Of a DNA stretch of 64,000 bases, positions 1 to 11,100 are shown piece by piece (within the stretch, counting starts at the first letter, position 1; every line of letters starts with the position of its first letter). Source of the stretch: Panicum virgatum (lineage: Eukaryota; Streptophyta; Magnoliopsida; Poales; Poaceae); assembly GCF_016808335.1 (NCBI RefSeq), contig NC_053150.1, forward strand, positions 48,292,119-48,356,118, in the 5' to 3' direction. Position numbers and translations under genes: made by a program. The notes under the pieces were generated by a model. It was not told where the DNA came from. It saw nothing but the letters and a program-made list of their open reading frames with translations, and did not search any database.

Positions 1-658
1 CGAACACTTAAGGGTGCGGATGTTCAAGCAGGGTTTGGATTGCTTTCCCTTTCTTGGGCTGTTCTGCTGAGCCATGGAGGAAGGAGACTTGGGTCATGGC
101 CTCATGGGTATCCCTCTTACCGTGAAAACATTGTACACCGTCAACAATCTCTTCGCTTTTTACATTTTCACCCCAGGTGTAATATGGACTTCAGTTGCAG
201 CAGACCTTTTACCTGCACCTTGCTGGGGTTCAGGGGTTCAGCCTCGGCCTTTGTTTCATTGTTCATTATTGTTTATTGTAACTTGTGAATGCGTTTGGGT
301 TTGCCTGCTTGTTCTTGTTGGTGACCTTCATTTAAACTTATGTATACAAAGTGGTTGTTTAGCTACCTGACTAGAGTTTAGTCCATTGATGGTTGATCCC
401 ATCTGTGTATGGTTGGCACCATGATCTGATAGAATGGTCGTTGACTTTCAGTGCTGCTGATCTGTTGCAGAAATCCAAGAAAGGCATGTCCATTTATGAA
501 CTTATGACCTGCGCGAGACACAGTTCAGTGACCGTATCTTCATGATAGATCTCCATACTATTCAGCGGTATACACACTAAAATTTCTGCTCATATCAGTT
601 TCAGTATTTGGACCTGCTCTCAAAAGAGCAGGTTGATACTGATGAACGATCAGGTGTA
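1..658. other. Left-edge stretch, possible 3' end of a gene
   Basis: I see no convincing gene here. From base 2 a short open frame runs to a TGA near base 70, followed by T-rich DNA that would fit a 3' UTR, so the last codons of a plus-strand gene lying to the left are possible. A longer frame from base 1 to about 288 is Cys- and Phe-rich and looks non-coding. A short exon-like piece follows a TTGCAG at about 470 but soon meets stops. Nothing here matches a family I know. Confidence 0.2.
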
Positions 659-720
659 GGCATTTGCTGAGGGGGCATCATTAGCATTCTGCCCTCACAA
701 GCTACCTGATGAGGCACTTA
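659..720 (+). repeat. 62-bp segment duplicated at 5545-5606
   Basis: This 62-bp block recurs in the same orientation at 5545-5606 with about four substitutions by eye. It ends exactly at the TTA target site of the MITE at 721. The other copy continues uninterrupted through TTACAC, so it represents the pre-insertion state. Confidence 0.8.
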
Positions 721-841
721 CGCCTTGTTCGGCTGGGAGATTTAGCCAGCCACAACAGTATTTTCTTCTCACGCCAAATCAGCCAGCCAACCAGCAGTGT
801 TTTCCTCTCACGCCAAATCAGCCAGCCAGCCGAACAAGGCA
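721..841. mobile_element. Tourist/PIF-Harbinger-type MITE
   Basis: A 121-bp element bounded by the inverted repeats GCCTTGTTCGGCTGG and CCAGCCGAACAAGGC. It is flanked by TTA at 718-720 and 842-844, the 3-bp target duplication typical of PIF/Harbinger elements. The interior holds two copies of a CTCACGCCAAATCAGCCAGCC-like phrase and no coding capacity. The paralogous locus near 5604 reads GCACTTACAC with no insert, which independently supports both boundaries. Confidence 0.85.
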
Positions 842-844
842 TTA

Positions 845-1070
845 CACTTTTTTTTGAGCGGAATAGTTTCATTCCATTAGACCGTCGGCACGGCAAGATA
901 ACAATGATTCCACAACGCAGATTACAAGATTGTACACCACAACGCTAACAATGATTGGTAATTCGTGCGTGACATGATTACAAGACCGATAACAATGATT
1001 GAAAGTAACGGAAATAAAACTGGATGCTGCCACCGTCTTGATCTCCCAAATGATTTTTAACAACCGCCTC
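845..1070. other. No gene seen; short internal repeats
   Basis: AT-rich DNA after the MITE. The phrase AACAATGATT occurs three times between 899 and 1000. A 19-bp string at 1031-1049 is repeated exactly at 3636-3654. Confidence 0.4.
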
Positions 1071-1847
1071 GCGGACGGTCCGCACCGGGCCGGCGGACGG
1101 TCCACTGAGGTGATGCCCAGATATTTATCTAGAAGGTCGTGGGACCCACTCGTCATTCCTCTCTTCTTCCCCTTTTCTTCCAGGGCCGAGCGGAGCTCGA
1201 GCTCCCGCGCCATCGTCGCCCCTTACTTCGATCTCCCTCCTCCGCCCACCAAACCTTGATTCCTTGCGTGGGAACCTTCTTCGGCACCTCCTCCACCTTC
1301 CCGAACCCCTAAACCGGCTTCTTACGGCCGGAATCGTTCCCGCCACCGCCGGACACCATCGGAGGTGCTTGAAGCTTGCTCCACCGTCGATCCGCCTCTC
1401 CGGTCGTCCTCCACTCGAACCGACCGTGGGAATGGATTCGTGGTGAGTTCCTTATGCTTCACAGCCTTTTTCCCCTTCCATGGCGCGTCGCCGGCGCAGG
1501 AGCACGGCCGCCGCCGCCGTCGCCGCCCTTGCTGCCGCCTGGGGCGAGGGTTAGAAATTAGGTATCGCGGACGGTCCGCCTGGGAGGCGCGGACGGTCCG
1601 CTGGTCAGGTTAGTTTTTGTCCAGAGACGATGTTGCCTCTGGTTGTTTTTGCAAGATTGATTGCGAACAGTCCGCTATAGGGGAGCGGACTGTCCGCCGT
1701 TGAGGCTTAAATTTGTTCCAGAGACGATGTCGTCTCTGGAGGTTCACATGGGTGAACTGCGGACGGTCCGCCACTTGGGCGCGGACAGTCCGCAGTAGAG
1801 TCTAGGAAGTTGTCCAGAGACGTTTCCGTCTCTGGCGGACAGTCCGC
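1071..1847. repeat. Array of GC palindromes in retroelement-like DNA
   Basis: The 13-bp palindrome GCGGACGGTCCGC and one-base variants occur at 1071, about 1093 (imperfect), 1567, 1589, 1663, 1685, 1759, 1781 and 1835. Between them lie 22-bp palindromes of form CCAGAGACG...CGTCTCTGG at 1621, 1718 and 1813. Pyrimidine-rich, Arg/Ala-encoding DNA sits between 1180 and 1560. Similar GGACGGTCCGC-rich tracts are familiar in panicoid Gypsy-type retrotransposons, so I read this as internal DNA of a degraded element. I cannot name the family. Confidence 0.55.
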
Positions 1848-1914
1848 AAGGTATGTCAGTTAAAGTAAACTAGTTACATTTTTGGGCTGCACTCATTTAT
1901 TTCATATGCATACG

Positions 1915-3547
1915 TGTAGCATCCGCTTCTGAGGGCGCAGTCTTTGAGGTGATCGCGGCACCACAAGAGCAGACGACGCAAGCCCAAGAGGAGAGGTGTG
2001 AGCACCCGGCCCAAGGCCCGTCTGACCCCAGTGTTGAGCAGCAGACACAAGGCAAGCCCCGGTGCACATCCTAGTAATTTAAATTATGACACCTATGTAT
2101 GTTTCTACTGCTTGTGCATTAAGTTCAGGAATTGTTTGGAACCCTAGTTGCATGATCCATAGGATTCCCTGAGTTATACTAGCATGTATAGGACGATAGA
2201 TGTGCTAAGCTTAATGTTACCAGTAGAAGACGAGTGGTCTCCTGCACTCGCGAGATGTAGGATGTTAGGAGCCGAGTAATTTCCGGTTACTCGCGAGATA
2301 CATTATTATCTTTATATAATTCAGTAGTTGAGAATTGTTTTGAAATGGATATGGAAATGTGAGACCGGGCGGGGATGATGGATAGGTATGGCAGCAGGAC
2401 AGGGTTCCTGGGTGTCTTAGCCCCGTCTGTGTCGATTAAGGACCGGTGGATGTGGCAGTGCTGATCGGGGATTGAACTGTACTAACCGCATGCCGGGAGT
2501 AGGAGGTAGTCGAAACCGGTAAGCCGAGTACTGCCTAGCTTCGAAAGTACAGGAACCCGCACCCAACTCCTGGGGCGAGTCGAGTAGTCGCGGAGAATTG
2601 GGATGCATATGTTTACTTTTGGTGGTCTCACGTTGAGCTCGGCTGACCATATGTCGTTGGGCTGGTTCCTGTAGTTCGAGGCGGGGAGGGGAATGGTTGG
2701 TATGTATAGTCCGACGGGGCAAATACGTGCCGTGTTGGTTAGGTCCACCTTGCAAGGTTAAATCGGATCGATTCGCCGTGTCTCGCGGTTATGAGGGCCT
2801 TGGTCTCTTTGTCACACCGTAGCAAAAATGTAGAATGTGAGTTAGGTATGTTTATATAAAATATTGAGCTCATCGAATTATTTTGCGTGCATCACCATGA
2901 TTGCTATAGTAGGCCTTTGCAAATATTAGATGAGAGTTAATTTATATAGAATCTGAAGCTAAAATAATGAAAGTAAGGAATTACTTTAGTTGCTTTTTCT
3001 GTAAAATAACCACCAGCTAAAAGCCTTGCATGTCTAGATATGTGGGCTAAATTATACCCACTGGTCGGGTAAGCCTTGCTGAGTATTAGTATACTCAGGG
3101 TTTGTTGCCAATATTATTTCATGGCATACCGACGTAGACTTCTGTCCCTGCTGCGCCAAGTTCATCCGCCGGGATGCAGAGGGATGGGTGGTCGTGGAGC
3201 CAGACGTTTAGTTAGGGATCTCCCTAGGGCTCACTTTTGGTAGTTGTAGGCCCCTTTCCTCTAGATGAACTAGGATTTCAGTAATGTAAAGTTTGTGAAT
3301 TATGTATTTATTCAAACTCGGTTTGTAAAACTTAAGGTCAAGTTCTATGTACGTTTGTTGTATTTTCAAATATGTGTCGTGCTTGTACCATCTGCGCCCA
3401 CCTTCGCGTGGGTCTATCGGTGATGTTTCGATCGGGACGTGGGTTGAGAAAGGATCGCCAAATTAAGCCGTTAAGCTAATGAGCCCGATGTGTTCAAATG
3501 ACGGCCATTACGCTTAATTTGAGTTTTAATTTGGCGGTTCCGTCACA
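1915..3547 (+). mobile_element. LTR-like block of a degraded (probably Gypsy) retrotransposon
   Basis: The block begins near TGTAGCATCC and ends in GGCGGTTCCGTCACA. A short in-frame tail ending in a TAG near 2073 could be the end of an element ORF, after which the DNA is non-coding and LTR-like. The right border (CA at 3546-3547) is clearer than the left one. I found no target duplication and no second LTR, so solo LTR or 3' remnant cannot be separated. Confidence 0.4.
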
Positions 3548-4220
3548 TGATTCCTCCCAGTGCAGATAACCTGAAGCTGTCATTTTGCATAGCAAGCTTC
3601 ACCATCATGCAGAAGGTGCAGAAGCTTCCCATCCTCACCGTCTTGATCTCCCAACATTCACCACCGCACCTTCTGCATTTCTGATAACAACTCCCCATCA
3701 GCCTTGGTCAGTATCAAAGTTGCAGTACGGTAATGCTACAGTACGGACGTTCGGAATTTTTTTTAAAAAAATCCAACATATGTTGCAATATTTAAGTATC
3801 AATGTTGCAACTATTGTTTCTACATGTTTGACAATAGATGTTGCATGGAACGTAGTGTTCATGTTGCGGCTGGAATATCCTAAAGTCGAACGACAATTAT
3901 TTTTAACATATCATTTTTTTCATATTACAAATAGTGATCTCTGATGTTATACTACTTAATTTTCAATATTTCATTCATCATGTTCCCTCTGCTGTTTGAA
4001 CTCTTGTGCCTGCAAACACAAGACTATTAATAGACACTTCGCACAAGTGGAAGCGTATGGAACACATCATGACTGCTTAGAGAAATAGCTGCTACATAAG
4101 CATAACTTAGCACACATGGAAGCATAACTTAGCACACATGGAACAACAAATCGTAACTTATTACAGTGGAGTTCACTCCATCTCATTCAGGGTCTGGATT
4201 TTCCCTAAGCAAATTACCAA
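3548..4220. other. No gene seen; AT-rich, two hairpins
   Basis: Mostly AT-rich. An inverted repeat TGCAGAAGGTGC / GCACCTTCTGCA lies within 3608-3677, and a T8/A7 snap-back lies near 3755-3770. The phrase ATGGAAGCATAACTTAGCACAC is nearly duplicated at about 4090-4140. The longest open frame (3585-3944) has no recognisable domain. Confidence 0.4.
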
Positions 4221-4596
4221 GGTTGGAAATAGCGGGCTATAAAGTTTAGCGGTAACCTTCTCTAAAAGCTATAGAATAGCTATAGCGAAGCTATAGCGGG
4301 CTATAGTGAAAGCTAAATCATTTAGCGGAATGATAAAATAATAAATAATCTCATACAAATTATAAGTATCGTTGGTCTAACACCTAAAATTTGAGTCTAA
4401 CACGTCTCTTAACTACCCAACAGTACCCAATTGACATTTAGTGCTGCTAAGTCTCACAAAAACCTATTTAGCAGACATTTAGCATGGCTAAATCTCATAA
4501 AATCTCCTTTAGCGGATATAGCGGACAAATGTTGTATAGTGTAGCGGTAGATCTCCTAAAAAACTATTAGCGGACTATAGCGGGCTATTTCCAACC
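4221..4596. mobile_element. 376-bp MITE with TAGCGGGCTATAGC-type repeats
   Basis: Inverted ends GGTTGGAAATAGCGGGCTAT and ATAGCGGGCTATTTCCAACC enclose DNA dense in TAGCGG and GCTATAG motifs in both orientations. No coding capacity. I could not identify an unambiguous target duplication, so the superfamily is open. Confidence 0.7.
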
Positions 4597-4679
4597 ATGC
4601 AAGTTACTCTGCAGCAACATGTTGAACAGCACTGAACCTAATTCCATTGGCAGATGCCAATCCTCGAAGTTTAGAGGAT

Positions 4680-5470
4680 TCACTTAGAGGATACACTGTT
4701 CTCTTTCTCTTCAAGTTCCTTCATTAAGCGCTTAGAGAATTCGCCTAATGGTTCTTCCCCATCAGCGAATGGACCTAATTCCATTGGCAGATACTTCTCA
4801 TCGAACTTTGAGACATCTTGCCCTTTTGAAAGAAGTAATTTGGCCTGTCTTCTTTTCCGAATGTAAATGGCTGCTTTCTTTGGATCGTCAGGAAGATAAG
4901 TGTTCCAGCGGTGCACCCTGCTTGCAGTATCTCTGAATAATTTGAACCGGCGAGCCATCTCGGCATGGTCACGTTGTTCCTTGTTGAAAGCCTTGCACCA
5001 GCGCTAGTATAAGGCCCATACGGCTTCGTCCGACTCAAGATCCTTGTCCGTCGGGGTCTTGGCATCATCTACGACAGTAGTTTTGTAAGGGCGTTAGTAG
5101 TTTCAAGCACGCGCGCACAGAGGATTTGCAGGCAACAATTTGGAAAAAAAATTATGAGATGAATAGATTCCTACTAGCCCTATCTATGAAAGACCAGGAA
5201 GAGGGGGGATTGGTTACCTGGCAACTGCTCGTAATCGGCGTCGGAAAAGAAGCGGCCATTTGGACTGGGCTTGGTGAGGGCAACGCCGCGAGTGGGGCAG
5301 TTGTCGACGGGAGCTGTGGCGCCTGAGCCCAAGCGGGCGGCGGCGGCTGCGGCGTCGGCCGCACGCGCTGAGCGGGATGCCATCGCAGCGGCGCGAGATG
5401 CGGCTGCCGCAGCGGTGCGAGATGCGAGAGATGCCTCGCGGGCGGCACGCAGGAGCAGCCTCGATGCCAC
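4680..5470 (-). pseudogene. Cathepsin propeptide inhibitor (I29)-like gene with one nonsense codon
   Basis: Two exons on the minus strand, 5470-5218 and 5068-4680, are joined by a clean GT/AG intron (donor CCAG|GTAACC, acceptor CGTAG|ATGATG) that keeps frame, giving 213 codons. The Arg/Ala/Ser-rich N-terminus looks like an organelle transit peptide. Exon 2 carries the helical pattern of inhibitor I29 propeptide domains (ESDEAVWALY, RWCKAFNKEQRDHAEMARRF). These usually block papain-type proteases, but here no protease domain follows. Between ALY and RWCK, at 5004-5006, stands TAG where relatives normally have Glu, a one-base GAG to TAG change. Otherwise the frame is intact, so this is a recent pseudogene, a segregating null allele or a base error. 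Family assignment is from recall. Confidence 0.6.
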
Positions 5471-5544
5471 TTTAATTTAACATGCTGAGAGAGGCAAAAC
5501 ATCTAGGTTTCGAATCATATTTTTAAGAATTCCAAGGCGAAAAA

Positions 5545-5606
5545 GGCATTTGCTGACGAGGCATCATTAGCATTCTGCCCTCACAAGCTACTTGATGCGG
5601 CACTTA
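5545..5606 (+). repeat. Second copy of the 62-bp duplicated block (empty MITE site)
   Basis: Matches 659-720 over its full length and continues into CACGG without the MITE. It lies about 75 bp upstream of the start codon of the minus-strand I29-like gene, so the left copy may derive from a duplicated promoter region. Confidence 0.8.
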
Positions 5607-8178
5607 CACGGACTCCACGTTATCAGTTTCTGATGGAAGTGCAGTGAACATCTAGTGTAGTGTATACTGTCCTACATTCGTCTGAATAGTATTTCCTGAA
5701 CATGCGTATCATGCTTCTTCAGTTTCCAGAACAAAACCTATTATAGCCGGCCTTAGCTGATTGCCTGATCCAAGTTGAGTGCTAAAATTATAAGTTGCCT
5801 TCAGGTTTTAAACTGTTGGACTTTGTAAGGAGTTGAAGGACGGGAATAACTGAGGTCGCGCGCGACCTTCGATTAGACCCGTTATAGAAGGTCCAGTACG
5901 GCTCACCATGGACCTCCCACCGCCGCTGCTTGCCACTCCGCCCAGGCTACCAGGATTAGGCTTCCGAGGGAGTGGTTGGCGGTGAGGCCACCGTCGGGCG
6001 GAGTGGTTGTCGAGAAGGCGGTGAGGGTTAAGGTTTCGGGTTTCATAGGGTGGGAGCTTCCGTGTCCTGTGGCTATAGAGGGGGAGGTTGTGGGTGGTGG
6101 CGGCCCAACGGTGGTGGTGGTTCGACCGGCGGCAGAGGCAAGACGATGGGGGAGCACCGTTGGCCAGACGGGGCTATGGACACCTGGTGGTCGGTTTGGC
6201 CGGTGGCGGGGGTAAGAAGAAGAAATTCTCCAGTGTAGCGGTGGGTGAGCGGGCGATGGAGTTACCGTGGTGGCGCCAGGGCCGAGGGCGGCAGTGGAGG
6301 AGCAGTGCCAGCCCACGTACGGCCCATATGATGGGGAGGCGGATGAGCCTTTTCTGCTAGTGGAAAGGCACCCTATCAGGATGCTTATCCATCGTTAAGG
6401 AGTGTTGTGCATTTCAAATGGGCTCAACTTGCAGGTCGCGTACTCACATGTATTTCAAATTGGCCCAACCCGCGGGGACCTCTCGGCCCGCCTAGCCCAA
6501 CCCAATGAATATCTTCCCAATTTTCCTCACCTGTAGAGCCGTAGAAATCATGCCATGCCTTCGTGCCATGCAGTCCTGCCCTCTGCTCGTCGCCTCCTCC
6601 CCTCCGCGGAGAAGCACTACCAACCCTAATTCCTAGCCGGATGAACACCTAGAAATTTGTAAAAATGGGACGGTCCCGACTCCATGTCCGCCGCGAGCCG
6701 TCCTCCCGCACATCCTTCGTCTGTAGGTCGATGAGACGATGATGACCAGAATGGTAGCGGTGGACTCTAGACCAGCCTAACAACTACTACTACACAACAT
6801 TCTCTTTCTATTGTTTTTTCAATCTTTATATCTAAAATAAAAAAAGTAAGGAGTTTACAATTAGATTGCGGTGAAGTTTTTGGGTTATTAGGCCCACTCC
6901 GCCGGCGCGTTGCAACTGCAAAGTGGGCCTAATCACCCAGACACCCGCGCCGGTTCGGCCCGGAACTTTCGTCAGCCCAGCATGGCCAGTTCGGCTCTTG
7001 TGTTCCCTGGGCCGGCACGCAGCGCCGCGTCTCGGGCGCCCGGTTGCTCCTCACGTGCGGCGTCGCAGGCCTTCTGCCTTTTCCCACGACGCCGACGCTG
7101 GCCGTTTCTACCTGGAGGGCCGAGGGCCGACGGCGGCCGACCCCAAGCTGGGTGGGCAGCCACAAGGGTGTCGCGTGTCGGTACGCCGCCCTGAAGGAAA
7201 GACACGCATGAACGGGCACGCCGCGACAAGGGATTTCATCCCCCCAGTCCTCTTGGGCAGGAGATCAATGCCCAACAAGTAGCTGAGACCCAACCTGTCC
7301 CGATCAATGCCGTCTCCTTCAGACAACAACAACGACGACGGAAGAAAGAAGAACCCCACGGGAATGAATGATTGTGCAGCACAGCAGCTGCCGCCGTGTC
7401 CAAGAGGCGTTCAAGAACGAGCAGCCAGCCAGGACCCTGCTGTACTACTCATGCCAAAATCCTTTCTCCTTGATTAGCACGGCGTCAACCCGACCCAACC
7501 CGTCACTGTCTTTCTTGCTTCCCTAATGTAGCGCACGCAAATCATGCGTGACTCATCAGACCCGCTGAATTCTGACATGATTGATATATTCTTTCGCAAA
7601 AAAAAAGATTGATATATTCAGAAACACACGCTGGCAACAGAAAGCAGCGCACCTGGGCAGGTGGGTGGGTATCCAAAGACCTGATGCTTTTTTGCTCATT
7701 GCCAAAGACAAACAATGATCCTGAATGAGATCTGCAGTGACGCACATGGGGTACAAGAATACTGCATGTCGAACAAGCTGGCACCACAGGTCCACAGCAG
7801 CTAAATCATGACCAGCTAATAAGCTCACCACCTCACCAGGAAAAGGGATACACATGCACATTGGATATAGCTTATTCCATTGGTTTATTCGACCTTGGAA
7901 ATCCTTGTACGCGGACAAAATTGTTCTTCCATCAAAAAGTGGGTTGCTTCCTAACGCCGGAGAGAGGTTTACTCCCTCATCAAGCGCAACTCAATTGACA
8001 GCCGATCCATTAGGTACAGCAGAGCCTCTACGTACCAGACTCAATGGAATGGAATCGAATCTATATATATACAGAGGGGGCCTAGGCGCCTTAATTTTAA
8101 CTACAGGGGGTGCCTTCCTTATCTGAGGAGCTAATGAATCGGGAAAAAATGGGGGTGTGCGCCTCGGGTGTGGTTACA
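5607..8178. other. 2.6 kb without a recognisable gene
   Basis: A GC-rich patch at 5900-6330 is open on both strands but reads as Pro/Thr/Gly/Val-rich low-complexity protein, so I do not call it a gene. Another GC-rich patch (6900-7300) is open in several frames at once, again typical of non-coding GC-rich DNA. A palindromic GAGGTCGCGCGCGACCTT lies near 5850. The part from about 7550 to 8178 probably includes the 3' UTR of the TBC gene. Confidence 0.4.
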
Positions 8179-11100
8179 TTACATCTCGCGGAGCAGGTTG
8201 CTGATCTTGCGGAGCTCGGTCAGAGCTGCCATGGCTGTCACCTGCCCTTTGCCTCCCAGGATGTTGTTGGAGAAGTTTTCCATGGCGCTTGGCTGGCCAC
8301 GGTCTTGCTGGAACGCTGACTCGATCACCTGCACATCGCATCCAGATACCGTTTATTCCCATGCATTGGACAGCATTCTACAATTGCAAACAATTTAGCT
8401 ATGCAATTGAGAACTTCAAAGCATGAGCTGTGTAAGACAAATGGATGGTGACCAGATAGAAAGTACCATCAGTAATATAGGGACTAACAGTAAGCAGTAC
8501 ATAGCAAATAAGCAATCATCAAATGATAACACCAGAGGGCAACAATAGATTTTGAATAAAATACCTGTATATTTTCAAGCATGTTCTGTCCAATGTTCTT
8601 GAGTGTGCCCATGACCTTTTTATCACCAGAAGCCAAGTTTACGCCACCATGGGAGTTATCTAAACTCACATCAGGAGGGCAAGCGCTGGGAGGAACAACG
8701 CCATGTTTATCATCCGATGCCTCATCACTGCCCTTCTCCACATTGCCTTCACCTGAAGGTCTGCCAAACCTCAAGAACCATTGTAGCTTATTTATGAATG
8801 GCTTTCTTTCATTAGATACCGCACTTCTCTCAGATGGTCCAACAGGATCTGCATTTTTTTCAGATGTCGTTGCTTCTAAGGCGACTTTGTTCTCGCAGCT
8901 ACCACTGAATGACTCATCTTGCAAAACTTCATCCCTATCATCATCACCAGCACATGAATTTGAAGTGATGCTACTTCTCTCTGAATCATTGTCAGGACAA
9001 TTCTCAGGCTCATTACCAGCAGTTGCTGCATAAAATACAGGAGAACTCTCACCACTTGAACAATTTTCTACTCCTTTTGTTGAACTCTCGTCAGCAGATT
9101 TTGACGGTGAGTCAATAAGAGGATTGGCATTTGTCACACTTGATTGACTTGCTGTTAAAATCTGACTTGCTGGTTTCACTTTTAGATGTGAAGGCCTTTC
9201 AGCACTTGCAACAGGTTCCTTATGAATTGAGATGATAGGGAATTCATCATGCTGAAGTTTTCCAGCAACTTCACAGTCTGAATAGGAATTCAAAAGACAA
9301 CGTCTCACTGAACTCTTGGTGTCATTCTTCACACTAACTACCTTAACTGGAGAAGGATCCGACTCTGTCCTAGATAAACCAAGCCTCTGGCTCAGAGATT
9401 TCTTTAGTGACCTCTTATAGGATTGAACGTTTTCAATCTCCTTGGGATCTGTTCCATCCTTATGCAGGTTTCTCCACTGCTCTTCCCAGTAACTCTCAGA
9501 TACTGGATGCAATGGAGTCCTTGGAGGAGTTGAAGTAGCAAGATTGCTGTAAACCCTATCATAATCATAGCTATCCTTCTTTGATAAGAAAGATGGGGAT
9601 GACGCGTTTGCATCAATAGCAATAGACTGCAGAGATTTGGCTTTCTCAATTAGCTTATGCACATCAACATTGTTTGGAAAGTTCAGTAATCTCTGAAGAC
9701 ACGATGTATTGATTTCAGTAGCCAACAAAGATGATCTAAGGTGAAGAATCATAGAGACTGCCATGGCTACAATGAATGCCCCTCTAGATGAGCACAAGAT
9801 CTTGAAATTGTATTCTTCATTTTCTCTGAGCAGCATATCATTGGAACAAGCAAAAACTTCATCCCACACGACTAAAAGATCGTTGAGGCAGAACTCTCGT
9901 CCAAACAAGACCCGCAGCCAACGAAGAGCAAAATATTGTGGTTCCACATCTAGCTCAATGAAATGGCTATGAAGAGATGGCTCAACAATGGAAAGCAAAT
10001 GAAACAAAGATGATGAGGCTTCAATAACAGGTGGAAGGCTTGAGCTAGATCCAACCTTGGATGCTGAGAAAAACTCCGCCATGCGAACCACTCCGCTACC
10101 TCCATCCATCAAACCATCAAATATTGAATAGGCATCATGCTCCATGAACCTTTCAGATAATACAACACCTAGTTCACCCTCAGCCCCATATGCATCACTA
10201 AGTAAAATTATTTCTTTTGTATCCATGTCAAGCTCATCAAGACTGTTAACTTTGGAAGCTCTTTCAGAATCATTGCCATTGTCATCTCTAGAATGCCATT
10301 TTGCATCCTTCCTTGGTTTATAACTGAAAACCATATCGGTATCTGGGAAAGGCACTCCATCAAAATCATCATTGAAACAGTCCTCATGGAGCTTCCGTAC
10401 TTGAGACAGTTTATCGATGTCAACTTGAAGAACATACACTAGAGGAGCTAGTAGTTCATGCATTCCTGTGAAATAATAGTCCATAAGTAATTAACTATTT
10501 GGCAATTAAAAAACATGGGGAAAGCTAGTTGATAATAATGTGGCCAAACAAATTAATCAAACTTCAACAAAACTACACTGCTATTTGTCGCTGATTTACA
10601 GAATTACAGCTTATTAGCGTGTCCCAAAGAGTTCATCTAAAAACAAGATTCAGCTTATTATATGGCTGCTACTAGTTTAATGAAACATGAACAGAGGGTT
10701 TCAACCCCATGGGCAATTTTCTGAGATTGCAAAGCTAACCAGATACGCTGCAAAGGCTAGATACTGTCAACTACGTATGCAAAAGTGTTTCTTACCTTGG
10801 CGATATCCACACTCCGGGTGCTGAAGGCACCACATTAACAGTATTCTTCTCAGCATGGACTGGCAATTGGGCGTTTGAAAGTAACTACCATCTTCTGGAT
10901 ACAATCGGGACAAGTCTTGGTCAACAGTTTTCTCCAACTCAGCCCCTCTAAAAAAACGGCCCCAGCTGCTATCTGCGCAAGTTAAATAAAAATATATGAG
11001 CTTTAGAATTTAGCACTAAGTATTGGCGCAACAATGCAAGTTAAATAAAAATATATGATCATATGGGAAGTACAGCCATTTAGAACATTGAACCACACAA

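Noticed and set aside
1..370. Two overlapping frames at the left edge
   Set aside because: Cys/Phe/Leu-rich without any domain. The short frame ending near base 70 is a better though weak candidate for a gene end.
5903..6316. 137-codon minus-strand open frame
   Set aside because: Pro/Thr/Ser/His-rich low complexity and the opposite strand is equally open. No domain, so treated as GC-rich non-coding DNA.
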